Shown piece by piece: positions 1-12,500 of a DNA stretch of 64,000 nt (position 1 is its first letter; each line of letters opens with the position of its first letter). Below the pieces are notes generated by a model. It was given only the letters and a program-made list of their open reading frames with translations. It did no database searches and was not told the origin of the DNA. A program made the position numbers and the translations under genes. This DNA is from Brachypodium distachyon (Eukaryota; Streptophyta; Magnoliopsida; Poales; Poaceae): assembly GCF_000005505.3 (NCBI RefSeq), contig NC_016133.3, forward strand, positions 14,818,001-14,882,000, read 5' to 3'.

Positions 1-528
1 CCAGTTTCCGACAACTGCAACAACTGAAGGCCACCCGGATGATTGAAATAAGCCAGCAATCATCTGAAAGGTCAGGTAGTAGTAAAAGTTGTGAATATTT
101 AGCCAGTATCCAGCACCGAAGAGGGCAGTGAATACTGCAGTTCCAATCATGCCAATTGCCAAAAAGACCCTTAGGTCAAGGCGGTCACCAAGATGCCCAG
201 CGAAGAACATCCCAAGGGAATACATTGCAAGGAATGCGACGTCTATCTCACCAAGCAAAGCAGAACCATCAGTGGTGTTAAATGGATACCAACCAACATT
301 GAGACCGTTGTTTGTGTGCAATCGTCCCCATCGAGAGAACCCCATCTTTGTCTGGGGATCAAGCTCACTCTTGACGATGCTTGTTATCTTCCGAGTCATA
401 TGGAAGCAAGTGTATGCCAAGAATGTAAGGACCAAGACAAGTGTCTGGTAATTTCTTAGTGCTTTGGCACCTTTAAATAACCAAAGGCCAGGAGGTTTCC
501 TACTCGTTGTCTCATGAGACTGAGCCAT
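1..528 (-). CDS. Glycerol-3-phosphate / organophosphate:phosphate antiporter, N-terminal part
   Basis: The reverse strand from the ATG at 528 stays open for 176 codons to the window edge, so the gene is cut off there. The product starts MAQSHETT and shows the plant G3Pp layout: a short polar N-terminus, a first membrane segment (LVLVLTFLAYTCFHMTRK), the ITSIVKSELDP stretch, then two further hydrophobic segments including AMYSLGMFFAGHLGDRLDLR, the MFS loop 2-3 motif. Known family members (glycerol-3-phosphate permeases, OPA family of the major facilitator superfamily) exchange organophosphates for phosphate, and several plant members respond to phosphate starvation. Length and later domains cannot be checked. 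The start is the first in-frame ATG and lies just downstream of a plausible 5'UTR splice acceptor. Family call is firm; substrate and paralogue number are not. Confidence 0.88.
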   Translation of the reverse strand, partial: MAQSHETTSRKPPGLWLFKGAKALRNYQTLVLVLTFLAYTCFHMTRKITSIVKSELDPQTKMGFSRWGRLHTNNGLNVGWYPFNTTDGSALLGEIDVAFLAMYSLGMFFAGHLGDRLDLRVFLAIGMIGTAVFTALFGAGYWLNIHNFYYYLTFQMIAGLFQSSGWPSVVAVVGNW

Positions 529-1720
529 GATAGTACACACGGCTGCTTATTAAGTTCAAAACCCAGAGGACAGAGCAGACACACGCTTCTTGATACAAGA
601 ATGATCACCACCTGAAAGCAGTAAGGGAGGATGCAAGTAAGAAAATGGACAAACGGACTTAATCAATTCTGTGATGTGATTGGTAGCTGAAGCTATATAT
701 ACATAATAATTTAGAAACATCCATAAGAGATCATGGTTTTCTTTTAACTCGAAGACACTGATCAAAATGCAACTTTGTCTACTGTACAATTTTTGCCACA
801 CAAACATGGGGGGAAATTGATGCATCCTATGATCCCAAGCATTTCAGGAAGCAAATTAATCCTTCTGTTCACTGGTCCAGTCCAATGATCAAAAGTGCAA
901 CCCATTGACTAGATCAGAGCACTAAAAGCATAAATCTTTCATGCTCTTGTTCCCCACAATAACCAAGACCATGCCAACTATGACGGTGAATGATCATGAA
1001 CAGAGTACACTCTTTCTATCTCCAACACCACCAATAAATCCAGCCATCAGTGCTAACGCAATTCCTACCAGCCAATCAACTTAGACTTGACTTCTTAAGT
1101 ACTCATTATTAACCTGGGCAGGTTAAAATAAAATAGTATTACCCTTAGTGGATGCAGGTAAAAAGCTGATCTGACATCAGCTTCTTTCCAAAATTCCCAG
1201 TCTGCATCAAGGTACACTATAAACTATTCAATTCCCAACCCAGCAATTGCTGTTCGAATGCTAAATCCACGGCTACGGAGCAGAACAAGGGCCCTGATGA
1301 TTCAGGGAAGCAACATGAGAGACTAGCGTGTCTTCCCATGAATCCTCAGACAAAATCCTTCCCAACTCCCTCCGTCCTGCGCCCAATCCAAACCTAGCTC
1401 CCCTAGAAATCCATCATCTCCCAATCCGCAAAAAAGAAAAAAAGAAATCCATCATCTCCCACCGCCAAACCAAGAACCCACACACAAAATGAAGGAAAAA
1501 GAAACAAGCTACGGATTGGCCTAAAAGTACCAGCAAGAACGATGAAGCCAAGAGGGGCCGGGATTCGGGACAAGCACGCACCTCCGTTGGGGGTTGGCGA
1601 GAGTCCTCCGCCGATCCGAGAGAGGGGTTAGCGCGGCGCGGGTTGGATTGGGGTTTAGTATGAACAAATGCGCACGCGCAGGCAGGGATATGGAAGGAAG
1701 GAAGGAAGGATGCGTTTCTT
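529..1720 (-). other. Probable 5'UTR with an intron upstream of the antiporter gene
   Basis: No protein gene is visible. Reading the minus strand, a pyrimidine-rich acceptor ending at 613 (ctgctttcag) and a donor at 1581-1580 (cggag|gtgcgt) would bound a 5'UTR intron of about 970 bp, leaving a short C-rich leader exon around 1582-1680. 5'UTR introns are common in plant transporter genes. The splice sites are inferred from consensus only. Confidence 0.45.
1406..1461. mobile_element. Micro-insertion with A-rich tail and 18 bp target duplication
   Basis: A perfect 18 bp direct repeat (gaaatccatcatctccca at 1406-1423 and 1444-1461) flanks a 20 bp A-rich insert. Poly(A) plus a long target duplication is the signature of target-primed retroposition, here with almost no element body. 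Confidence 0.6.
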
Positions 1721-2046
1721 GGTGGCTGTTTTCCCTTGAGCGGGTGGTTCGAGGACTTCGAGCAAAGCTCACCCGCATTTTATTCAGATGGCACGCCAAA
1801 GTTTTCCGGGCTATTTACGATGGTGTCCTTGGACCGTAATGCCCTTTGCATTTTCTTTCCTTTTTCTTTTTCTTTTCCCCTTTCTTATTTTGAGGAAAGA
1901 AGATATCCTTGCTTTTCGAGCCAACAAGGTGATTACAATCTGTTGAGATCCGGATTTGTAATGGGCTACACCCAACGTGACGATATGATCCATCTTCCTT
2001 CGTACGATGCATCTCTTCTCGTACTAGATTTCCTACAATTCTAAAA

Positions 2047-3058
2047 TGCAGAGTAGATCTGAATCACCAACCCAATATGCTATAAGTCTCGTTTGGAATA
2101 ATGTCGTGGTGGTGTCACGACAGATGCCATAGGATGGCTTAACTTGGTGCCGATGAACGATGGAGGAACCGGAGGAGGGAGGACGTGAAGGAAAACACGC
2201 ACAAGTTACACAAACACGCACAGATTTACTCAGATTCGGAGCCCTCTTGTCGAGGTAAGACTCTTACTCCTGCTTTGTTGTATTAGCCGAGATAGACAAG
2301 CTTTACAATGGCGCTCCTTGAACTGTATTCTTGAGGAGGAAGAAGAAGAAGGGAAACCCTAGATGCCTAAGTGCTCCGTCCCTTCCTATAGAGGGGCGAT
2401 GTTCTATTTATAGGCCGCCCATGTCACACTGACATGTGGGTCGAGTCCTAACGTCACCTTCCTTGGACCTCACCGGGCACGCGGCTTGGTTCCCTCCCGG
2501 TGGCACCATAGGGGACAAGACAATTTTATTTTTTCCCGGCACACTGTAGAAAATACCGCTATCCTTTGCCGGCTTCCGTCAAAGATTCTCTTTCGGTGCT
2601 TCTCTTGTGCAGTCGTCTGGCACCGGTACCTAAGTGGCGACTGCATTTTTCATAATAATGGTGACGCTGCTTTACCCTCTGCCGCGTGGTCAGGATAAGA
2701 CCGTTGAGAGATCTCGGCGTGGGCCGAGATTAAGGTGCTCGTCCTTATCCTGCAAACTCATAAGACAATATGGTCATGCCGGCATACGTCCAGGATGCCG
2801 GCTTAGTGTTAGTTTGACTTTACGATGCCGGCATACATAACCATGCTGGCTTTGCATCCGTTATCTCGGCTAAAGTTGTGTCGTCATGACCCTACCTGGG
2901 TCATCCCCCCGACAAATAATTAGCGCACGTTCATTCAACTGTACCGATGGGATTAGTTCCTACTTACCGTGGTATGATTGGTATTTTGTACGACTGTGTT
3001 GAGCAATTTGAAACCAGAAGGCTCCAAGAGGAAATGGACCCGACCGTTGACCCTAACA
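2047..3058 (-). mobile_element. Solo LTR-like sequence of a Gypsy-type retrotransposon, antisense
   Basis: On the minus strand the block opens with TGTTAGGGTCAACGG (3058 downward) and closes with ...GATCTACTCTGCA at 2047, giving the TG...CA ends of an LTR of about 1.0 kb. It contains a minus-strand TATA motif (cctataaatag near 2403-2413), then a leader-like region with a ggaggaagaag tract, and the gacaagagggctccga stretch seen near the 3' end of grass Gypsy LTRs. No internal domain, primer-binding site or polypurine tract lies next to it, and I found no matching 5 bp target duplication. It is therefore a solo or rearranged LTR. Family assignment is from memory of LTR style. Confidence 0.55.
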
Positions 3059-3967
3059 CAGACACAGGATCTTAAAACCGGGGGGATAAACTAGAGAAAA
3101 TAGCTTCATAGTCTTTTAGTATTATTTTTCAGTAATTGTGGGTCAACTTCGAAATTGAAATTTTGTGCCATTACGTACACATGTGAATCTCGTTAATGTG
3201 AAATTCCGACTATATTGTAATTTACTACTCTCTCTCCGATCGGAAATTCCTATACACATCCAAGTCACCTATTTCCGAATGGAAGGAAATATGTTAGGAG
3301 GAAGGATGGGAAAAGCTTGTCCTCGTTTCCCCCAAACTCCGGCACTCTTGTTTAGTGCCAAACTTTGCTTGGACTACATGCTTCCAATATAAAACTTTGC
3401 TTCCAATGTACACACCCGATCGAGGAAGCTGGGATTGTTGCAAATATCTCATGTGTCGTTTTTATTTTTTCTCTTTCAGATGCACACAAAGGCGCTTGCA
3501 AATAAATGTAAGCCCACTTCTGACTTGGTACCATTAGAAAAAGAAAAGTTCATTTGAAAGGAATAATGAATCCGGAAGCTAGGCACGTTCCCGTGTACAT
3601 AATTATAAGGTACGGGGGTATATGCATGCATGTGGCACACGCGTTCTGTAATCAATGTAATCGTGTCATGAGAAAGAACATGTGCAAGTCTTTGCCGAAT
3701 TTTTATAGCACCACTCACTGGCGCGTCCATGGCTGGGAAAGGGGAAATAATATTAGGCGAGAAAAGAAATCGTAGGCTCCGTTCGATTTTTTGTATAAAA
3801 AAAAAAGGGAGAGAGCGCCAATTATATGCGGCAGGGCCGGAGGGGCAGAATCGGAATAATGGTGTAACAGCGAGTCCTACCTCTCTGTAGGCAAGCGGCG
3901 AGAGGGGGTTGTAGCTTTCGGAATATTCCATTCCCGCCAAGGGAATTATTCCACGCGTGCCGTGCAG

Positions 3968-4011
3968 ATCCTCCCTTGCTTTTTTTTTTCTTGAGAGGAA
4001 TCCTCCCTTGC
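3968..4011. mobile_element. Poly(T) micro-insertion with 12 bp target duplication
   Basis: The repeat atcctcccttgc (3968-3979 and 4000-4011) flanks a 20 bp insert of poly(T) followed by cttgagagga. In the reverse sense this is tcctctcaag plus an A tail, which resembles the tail of grass LINEs. Confidence 0.6.
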
Positions 4012-7000
4012 ATTTGCGCCGCGTCACGCATGCCCAACGGCCCGTTTCGGCCGCACACGGGGACGCAGCCGGCCTCGTCCAGGAAAAAAAAAGCTGGAGC
4101 AGTATATTCTGTGGTGCCCTACATTGCAGAAAATTAGTGGGGCCAGAGTAAAATTATAACTAGTGAGTTCGTGAAACCAAAGTGAAATCCGAGGAATGGA
4201 AAATAATAATAAAATATTATTATTATTTTTAGCCAAGATAAGATAAATGCGTACCTATTTTGTTTCCTCTCTTGTGAACCGGCGATTGTCCAAACATGGC
4301 TTTCCTTCCCAATATAGGGACAGTGAGAGTCGTAGTGTTTTAAAAAAAAAGTAAATGCGATGAAAGATCCTCGAACTATTTCAGTTCAGGTGTCCGGTAT
4401 AGGTGGGAAATAATCATCTAGGCTCTCAAAAGCATGCTTTGTGGATCGTCGAAATCCTGATCAAATTGAATTGAAAATAGTTTTGGATAACGGTCAATGC
4501 GTCGACTGATACGAACTAGATATGGTAAATAATAGGATGTGCTTAGAATAGCTAAATGATGGTTTTCAAAAACAATATTATATACACAAGGCATCTGAAA
4601 TACTCAGCTCCTGGTAGTTATAAAATGTTCCAAGTACCTTTTGTACTCAACGCCTTGGTATATATCTTGTTTGGAATTCTAGTCACTTTTTTGTTCAATG
4701 GTGTTGTAGCCACTTTTGCGAAGTTTTAGTCATTCTTATTTTATTTTCATTGTTTACCTATGTGGGTGCAATTGAACTTTATTTAGTGTTGCATTTGTCA
4801 CAATTGCACTCTCTGTTTTGTATAATTGTTTCCTTGTGTACAATTATTATACTTGTATGATCAGGCATAAAAAGCGACTATTTCTCTTCTATACTCCAAC
4901 TAAAGTGTAAAACGTATTTCGTTTCTTTTGACTGAACTTTTGATCAATAATTTGTAGTACTATGTAACTTTTGTGGACTAAAATCAAAATTACTTGCGTA
5001 TGCTACACTTGTTCAGTGAGCTCGCAGAGTGCACCTAATTGAAATTAACCAGCCCGGTTACACGTCGGCCAGTGAATTAAGCCCCACTTCACCGCTCCGC
5101 TCCTAACAGTGCATCACAGCATGTGTGGGCCCAGTGCCCTGTCCCGGATCGTGTACCGCGCATATTAGCATATAGTACTGCCAGGCTGAAACAAACCATG
5201 TGGGCCAAGTGTGTCTGTCACGGATGGGCATGCATGGATGCGCCGTGAGCTGAGTACCATCTTGAAAGAAATTATCCGGAGTATCGATCGAGCTCAGGCC
5301 TTGGTTAATTAATTACCTCAACTGGAGAAATTAATTCCTCGTCCGAGGGGGCCCGGCGTTTTATCATCAATATTGCACGGAGAAAAATCTCCAGTTGTGG
5401 TGGTGGAATTGTGAATGCATGACTCTAATCATCAGAGTTTAAATCATGATGCTCACAATATACTTTAAAAAATTTCTATTTTTATTTTGCACACGCGTCG
5501 TTATACTACTGTACATGAGATATATACATGGCGCAGTCGGATTTCGTGATAATCAACAGGGCCGATCGAAAGCGAAGTGTGATTGATCACCAGAAGCGAC
5601 CGATCGATGTAGCAAAGCTTTAATCTAATTTATAAAACTTGAAGAAAAAAAACGGAGTACTACATGTCTTTAAGACTTTAATCATACAGTAGGTCGCAAC
5701 TGGGCAAGGCCATACCTTAATTAAGCAGAGGTCGCTGGAATCAGGGCACGAATGCATTGTACACGTATTGCTGCTACTACTACTAGCTAGAAGCAACGAC
5801 GAGTAGATTAAATCAAACAGCGATGGTTGCTTAATTGGGATGGTATGCACGTGGGCCCGGCCGAGTTTAAGTGACCGGCCGGCCGGGCAACTTGACTTAA
5901 CTGGACACGTCGACACATGTAATACGTCGAGGGCTTGAAAATCGTACGCGGAACGTACACATCTGTTTGGGGCCTGCCAAAATCGCATGGTGATCTCTGG
6001 ACACGTCGGCACGCCGATAATAGTAAGGTCGTTGTCGATCTAACATGTCCATCGGCCGATCGATCGAGATATTTATTGAATGGCATGTGCGCCATCTGAA
6101 CAAAAATCCGAGCGGATGTAAGGAGGTAGACAATTTACTTTAACAATATTATCGCCTCATCTGATAGATACATGTATGTACATACAATGGAGCTATATGT
6201 ATTCCTCTGTCCCTAATTAATTGGTGCCAGTCTTTTTGCAAAAAACGTCTGTAAATTTCCGAAACAAACCTGCAGTTCACAACTTAAATTAAATTTGAAC
6301 TGCACGTTAATTTCAAAAATTTACATGGATTTTCGCAAAAATTCATAGAACGTGGACTGCATGTTTATTTGGCAAATTTACGGATTTTTTTTTAAAAAGT
6401 CAGCGCCGGAGAGGGTGTAGCTCATTAGCGTGCAAAACGCAGACGATCGATACAGGAATGCACCGAGGCTGTTTCGGGGACTCGGTCAACTTAAAAGATT
6501 TATCGGTTCAGTTTCTCGGAGTAGGATGTGCGTATACGAAAGTTCGTAAGCATCAGTCTATACGTACACAAGAAGAGAAGCCGTGTGTACTGGTAAAACA
6601 GAAGGCTCAGACCAACAAGTATATATGGCAACGGCGTACCATCGATACGACAGCCGACAGGTGCAGTTGGAACGCGTACGTACGTGCGGTCGGCCAAAGG
6701 GCTCGGAACGAACCGCTGCTGGCTTTTGGTTCTTGGATACGATCAATCCATGTATGCACCATATCATCCAGCCCAGACTGAGCTTTTCGTTCTTGGGCAG
6801 CCGCTGGTTTTGCTTTTGGCTTTTTTTGCACAGCGACCAGGCCAGTACCAGTGGCTGCCCGCCCCCGTCACGTCACCTTCGCCCTCCTGTTTTATGGAGC
6901 AAATTTCCGTTGGGTAATTTGGTTCGTTGGGTTATCCAGTCACGCTGCATGGTGTACATACGGCCATTATGGCTCATATGGCTAAGCTGTCGTCAAGTTG

Positions 7001-7198
7001 CTCGACCGAGAGCCCTTCTTACACGCACGCACGATGGCGCTCATGACTATCGTCAAATATGCTGCCGACGGGGCGACGGCTCTCCCTGCAAAAAGATTAC
7101 TGTCCTGCGGGCCCAGGACGAAGCTTCCTCGAAGGAATACACACACAGACACAGGCCCGGCCCAAGATCAGTCATGTCTGATGCGAAATGGCACGTAC

Positions 7199-7245
7199 AG
7201 TTAATAACTGGGGTCCTCTAAAAAAAAAAGAGTTAATAACTGGGG
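7199..7245. mobile_element. Poly(A) micro-insertion with 15 bp target duplication
   Basis: The perfect repeat agttaataactgggg (7199-7213 and 7231-7245) flanks a 17 bp insert, tcctct followed by an A tract. Orientation is plus. Confidence 0.65.
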
Positions 7246-8827
7246 GAGCCTAAATCACGGAGCACCGCGCGTTCGACCACGCAAACAAAAAAGTCTTCCC
7301 GTATCATGTACTGCTATGTCACGTGGGAATCATCCTTACTTGCACTTCGTGTGTGATCCTCTGAAAACATGTAGAAAATCAAGTTAAAACTTAATTGTGT
7401 TCAAAAGAAATTTAAAAGACAAATATACAAATAAATAGTGCAATATAGTGAAGAACCACTATTCATTTTGAATCTATTTTTACGTTCGGATGTGCATTTT
7501 ATACATATACAAACACCACTTTTCTAATATATGTATTTTCTATATTCTATGAACTTTTTATTCCATGGAGCTTCATCATAGAGGTCGATCGTTTTTTTGT
7601 GGATAGCCGCCATATATGACAATGTTCCAAACTTCCTTTTCCCTCATTCTTTTAACTTCTTTACGTGGCATGCATGTTCATGCGCACGTGCACGGTTGTT
7701 GTTGCCGCTTGCAAGAAACACTTAGCTTAGCTTATCTTGGACGGTTTACGTGTGAAGGAGACAATCGCAAGAGTCCACTCTGGAGTGCAGAAACAGGAAA
7801 CACATATATATACAGCTTGCTTCTGGCACTGATCTTTCGCATACACAAGTAAATAAATAAATACTCCTATATGGTAGTGTGCGGCGCATGTGTTGCAGCG
7901 GTGACCGGTGACGACGAGCGACGGATATGTTGGATTTGGTGCGCGACTGATAATGACCCGAAAAGCCGATATATATAGCGATCCCCTTTTGGTTCTTGGA
8001 CACGAGCAGAGCAGAGCAAAGCGGCCGGTGGTTTCGCGATGAGTGGCTGCCGTTTCCTTGGCTGGTTTGCCGCCTGCCCACGCACATATACGCTTTGGTC
8101 TCTAACACATCGTCCGTACGTCTCGGCCGTTTGCTGCGCTATATGTGCATACATGCATATATATATACCCGTTGATTAGTGCACACGCACTATTCCGGCC
8201 GGCTGCCGGAAGCACCAGAAAAGGGCCGGAAAAGAGATCGAAACGGCCACTGAAACCTGCGAGCCAGCCAACCCAAGTGGGCTGTGGATACGCTATCCGG
8301 GCAGCCGACGGCCAAGGAAAAAGGTTGTCGATGTGACGCTGCCTGCCTTTTTCTTTTCTGGGTGGAGATTTACACAATTAGACTTGCGCCGCATAATTTA
8401 CATGCATTCGCTTGTGGCTCTCGGCAGCCGGCACCTGCTAGGCGCGCTGCTACTGACCGATCGCCGGTACTCAATTGCGCTGCTTGCCGACCAGCTTGAT
8501 TTGGCTGCGTTTTGCCGCGTTTGCTGCGCTACGCAGCTTCTTGTAAAGCTATAGCTAGTGTACTGGTATGGCCTGGCTGGAGATCGAACTGACAAAATAA
8601 AAGAAAGGCAGAAACGGCTGTTGAGAAAACATTTTGTACTAAATTAAGGAAAAATAATTCCGGCCGGAAAAAGTACCTGCGATCGACGTGCCAGCCAGCG
8701 CAGGAAGTTATTCTAGCCGGACGGACAAGGTAGAAAAAGACTGTCGATGATGTGGCTCGTCACCTACACCAGTCGCCGCCTGCAGCCGGCCGCTTTTAAT
8801 TTGTGCGTACGTACCCACGTTGCGGTC

Positions 8828-8876
8828 GATCTGGTACGCTACTTTTTTTTTTTGAGAAACGATCTGGTACGCTACT
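8828..8876. mobile_element. Poly(T) micro-insertion with 16 bp target duplication
   Basis: The perfect repeat gatctggtacgctact (8828-8843 and 8861-8876) flanks a 17 bp poly(T)-gagaaac insert. Read in reverse it is gtttctc followed by an A tail. Confidence 0.7.
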
Positions 8877-9026
8877 GCACGTACTGGCACTGCTTAATTG
8901 CCGGCCAGCTGAATTTGGCTGCCTCTGTCAGTGTCAGACACCGATGGAAACCGAAAGAAGCGGCGGCCGGTGGCTCTCGTGTCAGCAATGGTTGGGGATC
9001 GGTTTCCGTTGGTCGACACCATGTAT

Positions 9027-9069
9027 GCTGCTGTTGGAACTTTTTTTTTTTAGAGCAGCTGCTGTTGGA
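9027..9069. mobile_element. Poly(T) micro-insertion with 12 bp target duplication
   Basis: The repeat gctgctgttgga (9027-9038 and 9058-9069) flanks a 19 bp insert with a T11 tract. Confidence 0.55.
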
Positions 9070-9712
9070 CCTGGACGGGCTGCAGTCTAATTACGTCTGC
9101 ATGTCGCCGGCCGTTTCCGTTAAGCTCCGGTTTGGGCTGTTTCCAAGACTGGGCTAATGGGCTGGGATGAGCTTGGGAGACGACGTGCGAGGGGCAACAA
9201 CAGTGCAGCTTCTATTCCCTATCTCTTGCTCTGAGAAACTACGGCCCAGCCGTGACTGGGCCTCCTGGCCAGCGGGCTTCATTGGCGCCCGTACGTCGCG
9301 GCCGGCCTTTCCGCCGATCTCAAGCAAGACCACAATTCGGCCCAGCCAGTTAGAGAGAGAGAGAAGTGTCAAATAACAAAACAGCAAACACAATTTCACC
9401 CGCTCAGCATTCAACCTTCTTCTTTTTTGAATCTAAAAAAACCCGTTTCTTATGACTGGAATCGAAATTCAAGTATTTTCCTTATTGTTAATTATATATA
9501 TACACAACGACGACTCATGACATACACTGACCGATCAATCGATCGATCATCGGTTCATCGCAGCACACAGTGTGCTATCTCTCGGGACCTTGATTTATCA
9601 CCCCACACAAATATACAACGACATCACATACATTAACTAATTATTCCTCCATATATAGTGCGAATTATACCTGTACTTTTTCGATCCAAGAGTACGTACG
9701 GTCTAGTACGTA

Positions 9713-9928
9713 CTACTCCTCGTCGCCGTCGAAATCCACATTCACCTTCTTCTTCGTCGTCTTCTTCCTCTCGCCGGCTCCGGCGTCGGCGTCGGGCTTC
9801 TTCTTGCGGTACTCCTCCTCGTAGCGCCTGGCGAGGCTGCGGAGGTTGGGGACCTTGTAGTTCTGCGCGGCGTAGACGCCCACGGCCGTGCCCACCAGGA
9901 ACGGGAACAGCCGGCCCAAGCAAACCAT
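9713..9928 (-). CDS. STMP1/DUF4535-type short membrane protein, copy 1
   Basis: A 71-residue single-exon product starting MVCLGRLFPFLVGTAVGVYAAQ. Residues 5-20 form one hydrophobic segment with the GxxxG-like GTAVGVYAAQNYKVPNL core. That core matches the animal short transmembrane mitochondrial protein 1 (STMP1) pattern of a short helix followed by YxAQNYxxPN. After it comes a charged tail (ARRYEEEYRKKKPDAD) and an acidic end (DFDGDEE). STMP1 in animals sits in mitochondria and associates with respiratory complexes; plant relatives carry the DUF4535 name and are uncharacterised. The closest paralogue is at 12606-12824, same strand. The start is the only in-frame ATG before the hydrophobic segment. 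The mitochondrial role is inferred from family resemblance only. Confidence 0.75.
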   Translation of the reverse strand: MVCLGRLFPFLVGTAVGVYAAQNYKVPNLRSLARRYEEEYRKKKPDADAGAGERKKTTKKKVNVDFDGDEE

Positions 9929-10049
9929 GGCAGAGATACGAAGTACTTAATTGGTTGCTTAATTAGGAATGGGAAATTAGAGCTAGATATATGGATTAGC
10001 TCACGATGGACTGAGTGAGTGAGCTTGAGAATGAGAAGCAGAGCGCCAT

Positions 10050-10066
10050 CGTCGAATTTATACATG
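10050..10066 (-). promoter_or_regulatory. TATA box of STMP1-like copy 1
   Basis: Minus-strand TATAAA at 10062-10057, about 130 bp before the start codon. The surroundings (gtgagcttga, the t-t-t-a-t-a core and a gtttcttg...ggttca...aag block) recur upstream of the copy at 12606-12824, so the promoter was duplicated with the gene. Confidence 0.6.
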
Positions 10067-10099
10067 TCAAATGAAAAGTTTCTTGCAGGAGGGTTCACG

Positions 10100-12250
10100 A
10101 AAGCCAGAAAGAAATAAAATTGCTAGCTAGTGCGCGCCCGATCGATCGTGCAGCCATCGCATCTCAGCACTAGCTTGGCTTAGCTTGGAATATTGGGACA
10201 GGAATCTCTTCTTTTCTTAGCTCCATCCATCAGTTGTTGGTCTGCAAGTTGTGGGCTTGTGGCCGCATATATGGTGTTTTCTACCGTACCTAATATTCCA
10301 GACAGATTAAACGGAGTATTAGGAAATGACATAATGGACTTTTCACATTTTAGTTAAAAAATTAAAACAAAATACTCAGTTTTTACGATCTTGTCGTTCG
10401 CGCCGGGGGGGTGGGGGGCTCCTCGCGCCGCCGGCCTCCGCGTCACGCTCCGCCCTTAATCGTCCTCCAGAGCGCCGCAGTTCTCCTCACAGGGCTCCGC
10501 TGACTCCCTCCTCTAGCGCACCGCTGCGGCCTCCTCGCCGCTGTCGGTCAGATAGGACAGGTGAAGTGGCGGATGGGCTCATCTGCGAAGATTGGTCAGC
10601 ACTGGTCAGCAGAAGGCTTCAGGGTGTCATCTCAGTCCTCCTGGTGAGGCTCTTGGTCAAGGGAGACGCCAAAAGGAGGTTGGTGACGGGGGACGGCAGC
10701 GACCGGCGGCGGCGCTCGTCGTGAGTTTGCCAGAGGGCTCGAATCCTAAAATAGACAGAGGGGAAAGTAGAGTTAGGTGTTGGTGATGCTTTATCTCAAA
10801 GGAATTGAAAAGACAAAGAAGGAGTTCGTCAGCATCGATGGTGCGGCCGAGGTGGCGCACCTCCCCGGAGACGGGGAAGAACAACTCGCTTGGCGATTTT
10901 GTGGATTAGCAGCAGATTTTGTGGATTACCAGTGTTGCAGCGGGCTCAGCCATGTGAGGGGATGGCTTTAATAGGCCACCGACGGCAAAGTCTATGGCGA
11001 GCTGCAGGGCGCAAACTCGGTGAGAGTTCTGGAGATGCAGCAGAGAAGAGTTTCAGGATATCTCCAGGCACGGGGAATGGAAGAACGGCCGAGGGGCAGT
11101 CGCCATGAACAGCGGAGAGGCAGCGGCACAACTCGCCGGAGATGAAAAGAAAGACGCGCGGCTTCGAATTTGGCCGGGTGAGATACTCCGTCTCAATACT
11201 CCATACATCACAATTGTATTAAGGACTAACGGCTAATCTGATCCCTTAGATTAGAAAAATGGACGGTCCATATTAATTTTGCGGTACTGAAGAAGAGCTC
11301 GCATATATATCAACTTCTTCTCCAAGGGTCAAGGTTATGGCACATGACCACTTTAGTTTATTACTGTACTAGTAATTACGTACGTACCCGCTTTGGTCAA
11401 CCTGGTGATAATATTTCATCCACTTCTTATGGTAACGCGTACAACGCATATCGTGTTTGGAGATTTCGAAAGATAGTCAAGAAAGCAACTTGCTCTTGAT
11501 GTTTTTTTCAGATGAACGTAGACCCAGTTTTCCCTCTCTCTTTTCTTCTGGCTCCTTAGTTTTTTATTTTTTGGTCTATTTGGTGCTAAGGGCGCATAAC
11601 TTTTGTTGACCGTAAAAAATGTTCCAAATCGTTGGCCTTAGTTGTTCGTGTGGCGATGAATTTGGTTGGCGTATGTAAAAACGAATTTATAGTCGGCATT
11701 TTTTAGAATAATTATAATATTCGGCACATATAGGTTTATCAGATATCGCTCCCTAACCGAAGTAAAAAAAATAGAGCCAACAAACTAAAGAAACACTTAA
11801 GCCCAGTATTAGGACTAAGCCCATAGCCCTCATGGATCAACATGCAGCGAGCAAAGCCATATTGCACTTGCATGTAGGGAGGGTCTGTTTGGTTGCATGC
11901 CTGTATGACTGGACATGGTGACTACTTAAAAAAAAAAGACTGGACATGGTTACTTCCCGGCAGGCAGGTTGATTAACCTGCCTCACGCTGACAAAATCGG
12001 AGGCCTGGCCAACAGCGCTAAAGCATGATCAGCAGATTCCTCGCCAGATCTTGATCTTGTCAGAGCCCACTCCTCTCCACACTATGATGCTGCTCGTGTG
12101 CCGTAGAACTGATCCGTTGTCATTTTTTATATTTTTTATTTGGTTACTTACGGAAGTGGAAAGGAGATGCAATAAGATAGAATGAAGTTGAGTGTGTTGC
12201 TGCCTATGATGGTACTAACTACTAAATGGGTTGCTTGTTTTTTTAGTATA
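10100..12250. other. Spacer between STMP1-like copies; GC-rich block without recognised gene
   Basis: 10380-11170 is GC-rich with gene-like composition but only short, broken frames (longest about 75 codons). It could be a captured gene fragment inside a transposon, and a short inverted match (acggagtatt near 10313 and agatactccgt near 11182) hints at ends, but I could not define terminal repeats. 11200-12250 is AT-rich with nothing recognised apart from one micro-insertion. Confidence 0.4.
11907..11954. mobile_element. Poly(A) micro-insertion with 17 bp target duplication
   Basis: The repeat gactggacatggt(g/t)act (11907-11923 and 11938-11954, one mismatch) flanks a 14 bp insert, actt followed by an A10 tract. 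Confidence 0.65.
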
Positions 12251-12256
12251 GTTTTT

Positions 12257-12500
12257 CTCATTCTCTGCTGTCCGATTTTCTGTAGATCTCAGAGACCAAA
12301 AATTGCACAACTTAAACATTAGAAGTGTGCAACTTTATCAAAGCACAGATGAAATTTCTAGTCTTTGCAACTTGTAAACATGTCCAGTCATGCATGCAAG
12401 TTTTGTTCTGGTCAGTTAAGCTGCACTTTTTTGGTGTATTAACTTCATGCCTTGCTCTGAAACAAATAACTGCAACTCGAGAATACATTTCCATTTATTT
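12257..12500. repeat. 3' flank of STMP1-like copy 2, duplicated at about 26.0 kb
   Basis: About 240 bp beginning ctcattctctgctgtccga match 25982-26222 with roughly 85% identity by eye. This copy lies just downstream of the minus-strand gene at 12606-12824 and may include its 3' flank or UTR. Confidence 0.75.

Larger units (their letters stand above)
3059..9700. other. Intergenic stretch without a recognisable gene
   Basis: Open frames here are short, overlap on several strands and carry no motif I recognise. The block mixes AT-rich stretches (4.2-5.0 kb, 7.35-7.6 kb) with GC-rich, restriction-site-like repeats of gccggc/cgatcg (5.8-6.1, 8.1-9.3 kb). Four poly(A) or poly(T) micro-insertions with target duplications are listed separately. 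No RNA gene was recognised. Confidence 0.6.

Noticed and set aside
1..459. Plus-strand frames of 88-107 codons at the left edge
   Set aside because: Shadows of the minus-strand antiporter gene, which has clear membrane-protein similarity.
2047..3073. Full-length LTR retrotransposon with target duplication
   Set aside because: Only one LTR-like unit, no internal genes, and the flanking 5-mers do not match.
3476..4027. 183-codon minus-strand frame
   Set aside because: No family resemblance; spans a micro-insertion and A/T tracts.
10730..10760. gctcgaatccta as part of a tRNA T-arm
   Set aside because: No matching acceptor stem, D-arm or anticodon arm around it; no tRNA gene was recognised anywhere in the window.
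11881..11900. gggtctgtttggttgcatgc as a Tourist-like left end
   Set aside because: No matching right end or second TTA/TAA duplication found nearby.
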